Source: Tolypothrix tenuis PCC 7101
GTDB taxonomy: Bacteria; Cyanobacteriota; Cyanobacteriia; Cyanobacteriales; Nostocaceae
Direction of reading: 5' to 3'
Assembly (NCBI RefSeq): GCF_002368295.1
Contig: NZ_AP018248.1
Coordinates: 5,562,231-5,626,230 of the forward strand
DNA: 64,000 nucleotides
The position numbers and the translations under genes were made by a program. Positions 8,701 through 17,454 of the stretch are shown one piece after another. The notes under the pieces are model-generated. The model saw only the letters and a program-made list of their open reading frames with translations, had not been told where the DNA came from and did no database searches. Within the stretch, counting starts at the first letter, position 1. Each line of letters begins with the position of its first letter.

Positions 8701-11528
8701 AGCGATAAGCGTACCATTGTTGCACTCAACAGGGGTAGTAAACTCGGATTACCAACCAATATGGGGGCAAATAAAATTTTCAATAATTGCATTGCGGCGA
8801 TCGCTTTGGGTTCACTCATGATGGGTAAGTCGATGAGTGACTCGATTTCTCTGCTGTTAAGTTGGGCTTGCAAGTCTTGTAAGGCTTGGCTAATCTTTGC
8901 TTCGTCTGCTTGTGTGGGTAAATCTATGCCAAATTCTGCTAGTGCGTCTCTGGCGATGGCGATCGCCTCTAACATCTGGCTGCGAGCTGATTGGGCTGCG
9001 ATTTGAATTTCAAAAATCTTCACTTTGTCAAAAATCGTCTTTGCCTGCTGCAATACTAGTGCAGCCTGCTGTTCCATGCTCTCAAAATCACCATTTAAAT
9101 AACTGACTTCGGCAGCTGCTACATACAAATTTAGGGCTAATTCATATTGTGTTTGCCAGCAATCGGACTCTAAAAGGGCGATCGCAATTTGGAAATACTC
9201 GGTAGCGGCGGTATAAGCAGTAGCAGTTTTCGCTTTTACCCCAGCTTGAAAGTTTAATTGGGCTAAGGTTTGGCGATCGTTTGCTTGAGTGATCAATCCC
9301 AGCCCTTGATTTAAATGCCCAACAATATCAAAGATTCTTTCTTCTTGCTCATTCTCTAACAATCGTTGTTGAAGTAAGCGTCCAATTTGTAGATGAGTTG
9401 CTTGTTTTTGGTCATCAGGAATCAGAGAATAAGCGGCTTGTTGCACTCGGTCATGTAGAAATTTGTAATTAACAGTTTGTTTATTTTCTGAAGTAGATGC
9501 TTGAGTTTCTTGCCCGACATAAAACTTATAAACATCACCAATCGGTAAGATTAATCCTTCTTGTAATGCTTTCCATAAACAAGCTGCTGTTTCAATTTCA
9601 GATTGTGATGAAACAATAGCCAAAGTTGTTAAATCAAAAGAATTGCCAATACAAGCTGCTAACTGCAATATTTCTTGTGTTGATGGCGGTAGTTTTTGCA
9701 ATTGCAAACTCATAAAAGCCACAACGTTATCTGTAACTGTTTGCACCTTGACTTGAGAAATATCACATTGCCAACAGCCCAACTCAAAATCAAATTTAAT
9801 CAGTCCATCTTGATATAATGATTTCAGAAACTGGGTAGCAAAAAATGGATTACCTTCTGTTTTTTGATGGATCAATACAGAAAAATTCCCTGCTAATTCT
9901 TCTGGACATTTGAGGGTGTCAGCCACTAACTTATTCACTTGTACATTACTTAAGGGAGCTAAGGTAATCGTGTTAATTATTACTTGTTTTTTCTGAATTT
10001 CACTCAATGTCAGCATTAATGGATGTGCTGGGTAAACTTCGTTATCACGATATGCACCAATGATGAAAAGATGACCAGTATCGGTCATTAATAGCTGCAT
10101 TAACTTGAGTGATGCAGAATCAGCCCATTGCAAATCATCAAGGAATATTACTAAGGGATGTTCTTTAGTTGTAAAGACTTGGGTGAATTTTTGAAATAAT
10201 AGATTAAATCTATTTTGGGCGGCTGTTCCTGATAATTCTACGGCTGGTGGTTGTTGACCAATAATGTTTTCTAATTCAGGTATAACGTCAATAATTACTT
10301 GTCCATTTTCCCCAATAGCCTCTAATATTTTACTTCTCCATTGTTGAATTTGGGCATCGCTTTCGGTCAATAATTGCCCCATTAAATCACGGAATGCTTG
10401 GACAAATGCCGAAAAGGGAATATTGCGTTGAAATTGGTCATATTTGCCTTTGATGAAATAACCGCGTTGTCTAACAATTGGTTTATGCACTTCGTTGACA
10501 ACGGCGGTTTTCCCAATTCCCGAAAACCCAGCCACTAGCATCATCTCTGTTGTACCCTGGCTGACTCTTTCAAATGCTTCTAGGAGGGTTTGAACTTCAC
10601 CTTCCCTGCCATATAATTTATCGGGAATGATGAAGCGATCGCACAAATCCCTTTGTCCAATCTCGAAACTTGGAATTTCCCCAGTTTCTCTTAACTGAGT
10701 TAAACATTTTTCTAAATCAAATTTCAAGCCTAACGCACTCTGATATCTATCTTCAGCATTTTTCGCCATCAACTTGCTGAAGATTTTTGAGATAGCCAAA
10801 GGGATATTTGGATGAATTTCATGTGCTAAAGATGGGGTTTTAGCAATATGAGAATGCACCAATTCCATCGCATCATTAGATGAGAATGGTAACTCACCTG
10901 TCAGCAATTCGTAGAAAGTTACACCCAGGGAATAAAAATCTGTGCGATAGTCAATCCCCCGATTCATTCTCCCGGTTTGTTCGGGGGAGATATAAGCCAG
11001 TGTTCCTTCTAAAACATTGGGGTTAACTAGGGTTTGAGTTTCTCTGGGTAGGAGAGAAGCAATACTAAAGTCAATTAATTTAACTTGTTTAGTTTCGGGA
11101 TTAATTAAGATATTACTAGGTTTAATATCTTTATGAATAATTCGCTCGTGGTAAAGTAAATCTAAGATGTCACAGAGTGCGATCGCTATTACTAAAAACT
11201 CCTCTAAAGATGCGACACGCTGATTTTTCGTAAAATAATCCTTAAGAGAAATTCCCCCAAAGTCTTCCATAACTAACATATAGCCATTTTGCAGAGGTTC
11301 GAGGCTATAGGTTTGGATAATCAGAGGTGAAGTGAGATTTTTGCCGATGGTGTACTGGTTGCGAAATAACAACATTTCGCTAAAGCTGGGGTAAGGATTT
11401 TTCAGCAGTTTGGTCACTACTGCTACTGAATCGCTTTCTCTAACTGCGCGATAAACTATTGTTCTCGAACCGTTGTAGAGTTCTTCATTAATGCGGTATC
11501 CAGGAATACTGACAAGAGTGCTAACCAT
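5730..11528 (-). CDS. Giant hybrid Ser/Thr kinase-AAA ATPase-GAF-PAS-histidine kinase (array copy 1)
   Basis: A 1932-residue HstK-type signalling protein joining an N-terminal Hanks-type kinase to a C-terminal two-component histidine kinase. Kinase domain at about 8-270: Lys40 in VAVVTK, catalytic HKDIKPSN (132-139), and DFS in place of DFG (153-155). Orc/AAA-type ATPase from about 300: Walker A GFSGIGKT (334-341), Walker B LVIFLDDLQWAD (459-470). A long helical TPR-like middle covers about 700-1300, GAF about 1350-1500, PAS about 1528-1650. The histidine kinase has H-box GVAHEMNNP (His near 1678), N-box NILANAIDALDE, and G-boxes ADNGKGM and GTGLGL. No membrane segment or receiver domain is seen, so it is probably a cytoplasmic sensor working with a separate response regulator. 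It is nearly contiguous with copy 2 upstream (61-bp gap). Confidence 0.93.
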   Translation of the reverse strand: MVSTLVSIPGYRINEELYNGSRTIVYRAVRESDSVAVVTKLLKNPYPSFSEMLLFRNQYTIGKNLTSPLIIQTYSLEPLQNGYMLVMEDFGGISLKDYFTKNQRVASLEEFLVIAIALCDILDLLYHERIIHKDIKPSNILINPETKQVKLIDFSIASLLPRETQTLVNPNVLEGTLAYISPEQTGRMNRGIDYRTDFYSLGVTFYELLTGELPFSSNDAMELVHSHIAKTPSLAHEIHPNIPLAISKIFSKLMAKNAEDRYQSALGLKFDLEKCLTQLRETGEIPSFEIGQRDLCDRFIIPDKLYGREGEVQTLLEAFERVSQGTTEMMLVAGFSGIGKTAVVNEVHKPIVRQRGYFIKGKYDQFQRNIPFSAFVQAFRDLMGQLLTESDAQIQQWRSKILEAIGENGQVIIDVIPELENIIGQQPPAVELSGTAAQNRFNLLFQKFTQVFTTKEHPLVIFLDDLQWADSASLKLMQLLMTDTGHLFIIGAYRDNEVYPAHPLMLTLSEIQKKQVIINTITLAPLSNVQVNKLVADTLKCPEELAGNFSVLIHQKTEGNPFFATQFLKSLYQDGLIKFDFELGCWQCDISQVKVQTVTDNVVAFMSLQLQKLPPSTQEILQLAACIGNSFDLTTLAIVSSQSEIETAACLWKALQEGLILPIGDVYKFYVGQETQASTSENKQTVNYKFLHDRVQQAAYSLIPDDQKQATHLQIGRLLQQRLLENEQEERIFDIVGHLNQGLGLITQANDRQTLAQLNFQAGVKAKTATAYTAATEYFQIAIALLESDCWQTQYELALNLYVAAAEVSYLNGDFESMEQQAALVLQQAKTIFDKVKIFEIQIAAQSARSQMLEAIAIARDALAEFGIDLPTQADEAKISQALQDLQAQLNSREIESLIDLPIMSEPKAIAAMQLLKILFAPILVGNPSLLPLLSATMVRLSLQFGNNPASTVGYAIHGMMLCAFFNEVDTGYKFGYLAISLHEKFNNQAMKCFVAGIFGSFIQHRQQSFLATLLTMKEAYTGCMETGNFLYAGYNMQGYAFTALFANVDLDTLSAELPPYSLFLTQVKQDGTCILVNLVRQVVENLQETFSQPDSLIGTFYNETLMWPKHQQDNDLVPIAYGYVYKLMLAYLFSNYQNALDYIHQIQPYFMAAAGAVHIPIFHFYAALTHLALLPSQSPSESADILVQMQSHQTILHQWAQTATMNHLHKWYLVEAERHRVLDEKIAATECYDKAISGAKANKYIQEEALANELAAKFYLDWGKQRIAQEYMIEAYYCYARWGAKAKVADLEKHYPQLLAPILQQSRSVFSTNETIFTLGTVTSTSAATSSSSSVSNTLDLKAILTASQTISGEIELEKLLSSLLRIVIENAGADKCVLMLLRDNRLLIKGSITQGTNPVVLQRIPVEESQDIPHKLIYKVKHSQQTVVLLDVTADITFANDPYIIRQQPQSILCSPILYQGKLLGILYLENNLAKRAFTSDRIELLNLLCTQTAISLENAQLYERSQESAQQLERSLHELKTAQSRFHNLVDNVPGVVYQFLMATDGSVSMPYMSSDCYNLYEITASEAIANVQILMDMTHPEDVDAYRQSIADSAKTLTPWRWEGRIVTPSGITKWIRGESRIEKLANGTLVWDGLVLDISERKQAELALQQANLQIIQSEKMSALGNLVAGVAHEMNNPLGFIAASLKQAKPTFADIIEHLKIYQETLSEKTEEILDHESEIDLEYTIEDLPKMLDSMTMACDRLKNISTSLRTFSRADRDYKVLFNIHEGIDSTILILKHRLKGSDQNPAIEVITNYGNLPQIECFPGQLNQVFMNILANAIDALDESNHGRSFEDIKAHHNSITITTSIVNKSVKISIADNGKGMSEEVKHKIFDNLFTTKAVGKGTGLGLAIAKQIVEETHAGKLYCQSIPSEGTEFIIEIPCQL

Positions 11529-11573
11529 ATTGCGCTCATCTAATATTTTCTCAATCTAGTATTCCCAGATAGA
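11529..11573 (-). promoter_or_regulatory. Conserved ~45-bp leader shared by the kinase array (copy 1)
   Basis: The block immediately upstream of the ATG (plus-strand text ATTGCGCTCATC, then ATTTTCTCAATCTAG, then TATTCCCAG) is repeated almost unchanged before copy 2 (17380-17424), copy 3 (22870-22914) and the pseudogene (about 5675-5719). It may hold translation or transcription signals, or may simply be part of the duplicated unit. Function is inferred only. Confidence 0.45.
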
Positions 11574-11589
11574 TAAGTAGAGCTACAAT

Positions 11590-14500
11590 TTACAAGGGAA
11601 TCTCAATGATAAATTCAGTACCTTCTCCTAAAGCTGAGTTACATTTCAATTTTCCAGCGTGAGTTTCTTCGACAATTTGTTTGGCTATAGCTAATCCTAA
11701 ACCTGTGCCTTTCCCGACAGCTTTAGTAGTAAATAAATGGTCAAATATTTTGTGTTTTACTTCTTCGCTCATCCCTTTACCATTATCAGCAATAGAGATT
11801 TTCACGTATTTATCTGCTATTGATGTGGTAATTGTAATGGAGTTAGGATGAGCTTGAATTTCTGCAAAAGTCCGTTCGTGATTTGATTCATCTAAAGCAT
11901 CAATGGCATTAGCTAAAATATTCATAAATACTTGATTTAATTGCCCAGGAAAACATTCAACTTGGGGTAAATCACAGTATTTAGTTGTTACTTCAATCGC
12001 GGGACGTTGTTCGTTACCTTTGAGACGATGTTTGAGAATTAAAATTGTGCTATCAATGCCTTCATGAAGATTAAATGGCACTTTGTAATCTCTATCAGCA
12101 CGGGAGAATGTGCGTAGGGAAGTGCTGATATTTTTTAATCTGTCGCAAGCCATGACCATTGCATTCATCATCTTCGGCAAGTCTTCTATGGTATAGTCTA
12201 GGTCAATTTCTGACTCATGGTCTTGAATTTCATCACTCTTGTCTGGAAAAGTTTGTTGATACAATTTGATGTGTTCACTCAAATCAGCGATTGTGGGTTG
12301 AGCTTGTTTGAGAGTTGCTGCAATAAAGCCCAAAGGATTATTCATTTCATGAGCCACACCAGCGACTAAGTTACCCAAGGCTGACATTTTCTCACTTTGC
12401 ACCATTTGTAATTGGGCTTGTTGTAAAGCCAGTTCAGCTTGTTTACGCTCGCTAATATCCAGTAACAAGCCATCCCACACTAACGTCCCATCAACAAGTT
12501 TTTCGATGCGCGCTTGACCGTGAATCCATTTAGTAATTCCAGAGGGTGTAATAATTCGCCCCTCCCATAACCAGGGATTTAGGGTGATAAATGAATCTGC
12601 AACCGACTGATGATAAGATTCAACATCTTCTGGATGTCCCATATCTATGAGGATCTGCACATTGGCGATCGCTTCAGAAGCGGTGATTTCATAAAGTTCA
12701 TAACAGTCGTTACTAATGTATGACATTGACACCGAACCATCGGGAAGCATCAGCAATTGATAAACCACCCCAGGAACGTTATCCACGAGATTATGGAAGC
12801 GGGATTGAGCAGTTTTCAATTCATGGAGCGATCGCTTTAATTGTTGGGCTGATTCCTGAGAACGTTTATAAAGTTGGGCATTTTCAAGAGAAATAGCTGC
12901 TTGAGCGCAAATGAGGTTGAGTAGTTCGATGCGATCGCTGGTAAACGCCCCCTTTGCTAAGTTATTTTCTAGATATAAAATCCCCAGCAATTTACCTTGA
13001 TGCAAAATCGGACTGCACAAAATACTTTGAGGCTGTTGACGGATAATATAGGGATCGTTGGCGAAAGTGATATCTGCGCTTGCATCCAGTAGCACTAGAG
13101 TTTGTTGATTGTTTTTGACTTTGTTAATCAGCTTATGGGGAATATCTTGACTTTCTGCAATAGCAAAACTTTGCAACACAATGGGTTGTGTCCCTTGGGT
13201 AATTGCGCCTTGAATTAATAGATGATTGTCTTGTAGGAGCATTAACACACATTTATCAGCCCCAGCATTTTCAATCACGATTCTTAGTAAGGATGAAAGC
13301 AGTTTTTCTAGTTCGATTTCCCCTGAGATAGATTGAGACGCTTTGAAAATTGCTGTTAAATCTAGGGTATTTGAAACACTGCTGCTAGAACTGGAAGTAC
13401 TGGTAGATGTGACAGTCCCCAAGGTGAAGATAGTTTCGTTAGTGGAAAAAAGCGAACGGCTTTGCTGTAATATTGGCGCAAGTAATTGGGGATAGCGGTT
13501 TTCTAAGTCAGCAACTTTGGTTTTTGCTCCCCATCGAGCATAACAATAATATGCTTCCTGCATATAACCTGCGGCAACTTTCTCTTTTTCCCAGTTGAGA
13601 TAGAATTTGGCAGTTAGTTCGTTGGCTAATGCTTCTTCTTGAATGTAGCCGTTAGCTTTGGCCTGAGAAATCGCTCGGTCATAAAATTCTATAGCTGCGG
13701 TTTTATCACCTAAAACTCGATGCTTTTCCGCTTCCACTAAATAGAATCGATGCAACTGATTCATGGGTGCATAATTTGCCCACTGTTCCAGTGTCTCTTG
13801 ATTTTTTGCTACCTGCTGTAAAGTCTGCTGTTGTTCTGTGGGTGAAGCGGTAGGATATAAAGCAAGTTGCACTAAAGAATCATACCAATTGAGCAATGAA
13901 ATGTTAGTCGTTGCATATCCTGCAACAGAGTATGGTTTAGCTTTAATCGCACATTCCACTGCCAAATCTAGGACTTCAAACAGATAGCAAAGCGTCAGTT
14001 TGTTGACCCAAAAATTCCATAAACCATTGCCATCATTAGCTTGCTCATAGAATAGCAGCATTGACTTTTCATCGTAGGCTGTACCAACTAATTCCCAAGG
14101 TGTATTTGTTGGCTCGATTAAATTCAATACCACTTGGTGATAAAGATTGGTATAGTTCAGTGCGCTTTGTTGGTGAATTTTGACTAAAGCTGCACTGTAA
14201 ATTGCCAATTCATTCGCTAATTTAGTTAATTCTTGACCGGCGATATAAGCTTGACAGCAATAAACGTAGGCAGCGTAACCAGCAAAAGCCAAATCCCCCG
14301 TATCCAAACCACTGGTATAGGTTTTGATTAATGGCTTGAGGGTGGCTGTAAGAGGTTCTTGCCAGTGGCTAATCAAATGATAAACGACAACAAGGATAAA
14401 GGCTTCGTATTCTCGATCGCGAAACTTGGATAGGACTTGCAATGCTAACTGACCAAATTCATAACCTGTGGGGATAGTTTGTATCTGCCCAGAAAGCATG

Positions 14501-17379
14501 AGTCCATACCCTGAGTAAGCTACAGCAGAAGCAGAGGTATTACCGTATTTTACAGACAGAGCAACTTCCTTGAGTATCACTAAGCGATGAAGCTGCGGTT
14601 TTGCCAGATAAGCAGGAGTCGTGACTTTAACTAAGACACGCAAGGCGGCTTGTAATTCCGGCTGCTGCATTTCTGGTAAATCAGCTAACTCAGCTACTGT
14701 TTTACCACTGAGGAGAGCTTGATTTTCCTGTAAAGCTAACATAAAATCTTCGTCTGTCGGTTCTGGGGGAAACTCAATGCCAATCGGCTGCAAAAATTGC
14801 ATGGCTGTATCAATAGCCGCCAAGAACTTACTTTGGATTGTGTAGGCTTCAATTTTGACTTCGTAGACTTTGGCTGTATCAATGACTGCTTTGGCTTGTT
14901 GTAAAACTTCCTGGACAAAGTTTTCCATTAAGTCCAACTCGCCACTGAGATTGCTGGCTTCGGTAGCTTCGTTGTATAAGCTTAAGGTGAAATCATAGTC
15001 AGATTGCCAAGGGTTGGCGGGGAGTAAATCAATACTGATTTTTAGGTAAGCTAGTGCAGCCTTATAGGCGGTTGAGGCTTTGGCTTTTTTCCCGGCGATC
15101 AAATTTAAGCGGGAGAGTTGATGGCGTTCTTGTGGTTCATGGAATTGTTCAATGCCAATATTTAACTGATTAGCGATCGCAAAAACCTGTTCCTCTATTT
15201 CTGCTTCTGGTGTGTTTGACCACAATAAACGACCGATTTTGACATGGGTTGTCTGTTTTTGTGCTTCTGGGATTAATGAGTAAGCCGCTTGTTGGACGCG
15301 ATCGTGTATAAATTTGTATGTAACAGTTTGTTGATTAGTCGATATGTTTACTAACTTTTTTTGCCCGACATAAAACTTATAAACATCACCAATTGGTAAA
15401 ATTAAACCTTCTTGTAATGCTTTCCATAAACAAGTTGCTGTTTCAATTTCAGATTGTGATGAAACAATGGCTAAAGTTGCTAAATCAAAAGAATTACCAA
15501 TACAAGCAGCTAATTGCAATACTTCTTGAGTTGATGGCGGTAATTTTTGCAATTGCAAGCTCATAAAAGCCACAACGTCATCTGTCACCGATTGCATTAT
15601 CACTTGGGAAATATCACATTGCCAACAGCCTAACTCAAAATCAAATTGAATCAGCCCATCTTGATGTAATGCCTTGAGAAATTGGGTGACAAAAAATGGA
15701 TTACCTTGCGTTTTTTGAGAAATTAATACAGAAAGATTCCATGCCAATTCTTCTGGACATTTAAGGGTATTAGCAACTAATTGATTTACTTTTACTTGAC
15801 TGAGTGGTGCTAAAGTAATTGTGTTAATTGTGGCTTGTGTCTTTTGAATTTCACTCAAAGTCAGCATTAATGGATGTCCAGGATGAACTTCGTTATCACG
15901 ATATGCACCAATAATGAAAAGATGACCTGTATCCGTCATTAATAGCTGCATTAACTTGAGTGATGCAGAGTCAGTCCATTGTAAATCATCCAGGAATATT
16001 ACTAGGGGATGTTCTTTGCTGCTAAAGACTTGGGTGAATTTTTGAAATAATAGATTAAATCTATTTTGGGCTGCTGTTCCTGATAATTCTATCGCTGGTG
16101 TTTGTTGACCAATAATTTTTTCTAATTCGGGGATAACGTCAAGAATTACTTGTCCATTTTCCCCAACAGCCTCTAATATTTTATGTTTCCATTTTTCTAG
16201 CTGGGTATCGCTTTCAGTTAATAATTGCCCCATTAAATCACGGAATGCTTGGACAAAAGCAGAGAAGGGAATATTGCGATTAAATTGGTCAAATTTACCT
16301 TTAATAAAATAGCCGCGTTGTCTAACAATTGGTTTATGTACTTCGTTGACAACCACAGTTTTACCAATTCCAGAGAAACCAGCCACCAGCATCATTTCTG
16401 TTGCACCAAGGCTGACTCTATCGAAGGCTTCTAGTAGGGTTTGAACTTCTGTCTCTCTGCCATATAATTTATCGGGAATGATGAAGCGATCGCACACATC
16501 CCTTTGTCCAAGCTCAAAGCTTTTAATTTCCGCAGTTTCTTTTAACTGAGTTAAACATTTTTCTAAATCAAATTTCAATCCTAATGCACTCTGATATCTG
16601 TCTTCAGCATTTTTCGCCATCAACTTCTTGACGATTTCTGAGATAACTGAGGGGATATCTGGATTAATTGCGTGTATGAATGGTGCTGTTTTCGCAATGT
16701 GAGAATGTACCAATTCCATCGCATCCTCAGACTGGAACGGTAACTCGCCTGTCAGTAATTCATAGAAAGTCACACCTAAAGAATAAAAATCTGTGCGGTA
16801 GTCAATACCCCGATTCATTCTCCCGGTTTGTTCTGGAGATATATAAGCCAGTGTTCCTTCTAAAACATTGGGATTGATTAATGTTTGAGTTTCTCTGGGT
16901 AATAATGATGCAATACTAAAGTCGATTAATTTAACTTGTTTAGTTTCGGGATTAATTAAGATATTGCTGGGCTTGATATCTTTGTGGATAATCCGCTCAT
17001 GGTAGAGTAAGTCTAAGGTGTCACAGAGTGCGATCGCTATTACTAAAAACTCCTCTAAAGATGCGAATTGCTGATTTTTCGTAAAATAGTCCTTGAGAGA
17101 AATTCCCCCAAAATCTTCCATAACTAACATATAGCCATTTTGCAGGGGTTCAAGGCTATAGGTTTGGATAATCAGGGGTGATGTGAGATTTTTGCCGATG
17201 GTGTACTGGTTGCGAAATAACAACAATTCACTAAAGCTGGGGTAAGGATTTTTCAGCAGTTTGATCACTACTGCTACTGAATCGCTTTCTCTGACTGCGC
17301 GATAAACTATTGTTCTCGAACCATTGTAGAGTTCTTCACTAATGCGATATCCAGGAATACTAACAAGATTATTAACCAT
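11590..17379 (-). CDS. Giant hybrid Ser/Thr kinase-AAA ATPase-GAF-PAS-histidine kinase (array copy 2)
   Basis: 1929 residues with the same architecture as copy 1: Ser/Thr kinase with HKDIKPSN and DFS motifs, ATPase with GFSGIGKT and a FLDDLQWTD Walker B, TPR-like middle, GAF, PAS, and a histidine kinase with His near residue 1677 in GVAHEMNNP followed by N and G boxes. The N-terminal kinase/ATPase and the GAF-PAS-HK region closely match copy 1. The middle region (about 760-1250) is clearly divergent from copies 1 and 3, and this is where ligand or partner specificity probably lies. The start MVNNLVSIPGYR differs from the MVSTLVSIPGYR of the other two. Gaps of 61 and 75 bp on either side suggest co-transcription, unless each leader carries its own promoter. 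Confidence 0.93.
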   Translation of the reverse strand: MVNNLVSIPGYRISEELYNGSRTIVYRAVRESDSVAVVIKLLKNPYPSFSELLLFRNQYTIGKNLTSPLIIQTYSLEPLQNGYMLVMEDFGGISLKDYFTKNQQFASLEEFLVIAIALCDTLDLLYHERIIHKDIKPSNILINPETKQVKLIDFSIASLLPRETQTLINPNVLEGTLAYISPEQTGRMNRGIDYRTDFYSLGVTFYELLTGELPFQSEDAMELVHSHIAKTAPFIHAINPDIPSVISEIVKKLMAKNAEDRYQSALGLKFDLEKCLTQLKETAEIKSFELGQRDVCDRFIIPDKLYGRETEVQTLLEAFDRVSLGATEMMLVAGFSGIGKTVVVNEVHKPIVRQRGYFIKGKFDQFNRNIPFSAFVQAFRDLMGQLLTESDTQLEKWKHKILEAVGENGQVILDVIPELEKIIGQQTPAIELSGTAAQNRFNLLFQKFTQVFSSKEHPLVIFLDDLQWTDSASLKLMQLLMTDTGHLFIIGAYRDNEVHPGHPLMLTLSEIQKTQATINTITLAPLSQVKVNQLVANTLKCPEELAWNLSVLISQKTQGNPFFVTQFLKALHQDGLIQFDFELGCWQCDISQVIMQSVTDDVVAFMSLQLQKLPPSTQEVLQLAACIGNSFDLATLAIVSSQSEIETATCLWKALQEGLILPIGDVYKFYVGQKKLVNISTNQQTVTYKFIHDRVQQAAYSLIPEAQKQTTHVKIGRLLWSNTPEAEIEEQVFAIANQLNIGIEQFHEPQERHQLSRLNLIAGKKAKASTAYKAALAYLKISIDLLPANPWQSDYDFTLSLYNEATEASNLSGELDLMENFVQEVLQQAKAVIDTAKVYEVKIEAYTIQSKFLAAIDTAMQFLQPIGIEFPPEPTDEDFMLALQENQALLSGKTVAELADLPEMQQPELQAALRVLVKVTTPAYLAKPQLHRLVILKEVALSVKYGNTSASAVAYSGYGLMLSGQIQTIPTGYEFGQLALQVLSKFRDREYEAFILVVVYHLISHWQEPLTATLKPLIKTYTSGLDTGDLAFAGYAAYVYCCQAYIAGQELTKLANELAIYSAALVKIHQQSALNYTNLYHQVVLNLIEPTNTPWELVGTAYDEKSMLLFYEQANDGNGLWNFWVNKLTLCYLFEVLDLAVECAIKAKPYSVAGYATTNISLLNWYDSLVQLALYPTASPTEQQQTLQQVAKNQETLEQWANYAPMNQLHRFYLVEAEKHRVLGDKTAAIEFYDRAISQAKANGYIQEEALANELTAKFYLNWEKEKVAAGYMQEAYYCYARWGAKTKVADLENRYPQLLAPILQQSRSLFSTNETIFTLGTVTSTSTSSSSSSVSNTLDLTAIFKASQSISGEIELEKLLSSLLRIVIENAGADKCVLMLLQDNHLLIQGAITQGTQPIVLQSFAIAESQDIPHKLINKVKNNQQTLVLLDASADITFANDPYIIRQQPQSILCSPILHQGKLLGILYLENNLAKGAFTSDRIELLNLICAQAAISLENAQLYKRSQESAQQLKRSLHELKTAQSRFHNLVDNVPGVVYQLLMLPDGSVSMSYISNDCYELYEITASEAIANVQILIDMGHPEDVESYHQSVADSFITLNPWLWEGRIITPSGITKWIHGQARIEKLVDGTLVWDGLLLDISERKQAELALQQAQLQMVQSEKMSALGNLVAGVAHEMNNPLGFIAATLKQAQPTIADLSEHIKLYQQTFPDKSDEIQDHESEIDLDYTIEDLPKMMNAMVMACDRLKNISTSLRTFSRADRDYKVPFNLHEGIDSTILILKHRLKGNEQRPAIEVTTKYCDLPQVECFPGQLNQVFMNILANAIDALDESNHERTFAEIQAHPNSITITTSIADKYVKISIADNGKGMSEEVKHKIFDHLFTTKAVGKGTGLGLAIAKQIVEETHAGKLKCNSALGEGTEFIIEIPL

Positions 17380-17424
17380 ATTGCGCTCATCTGATATTTT
17401 CTCAATCTAGTATTCCCAGATGTC
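17380..17424 (-). promoter_or_regulatory. Conserved leader of the kinase array (copy 2)
   Basis: The same ~45-bp block as before copy 1, directly abutting the ATG. Beyond it, the spacer towards copy 3 departs from the copy 1 version (TGTCTGTAATTTATTTTT), so the conservation stops at a sharp edge. Confidence 0.45.
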
Positions 17425-17454
17425 TGTAATTTATTTTTAAAATAGAGCTACAAT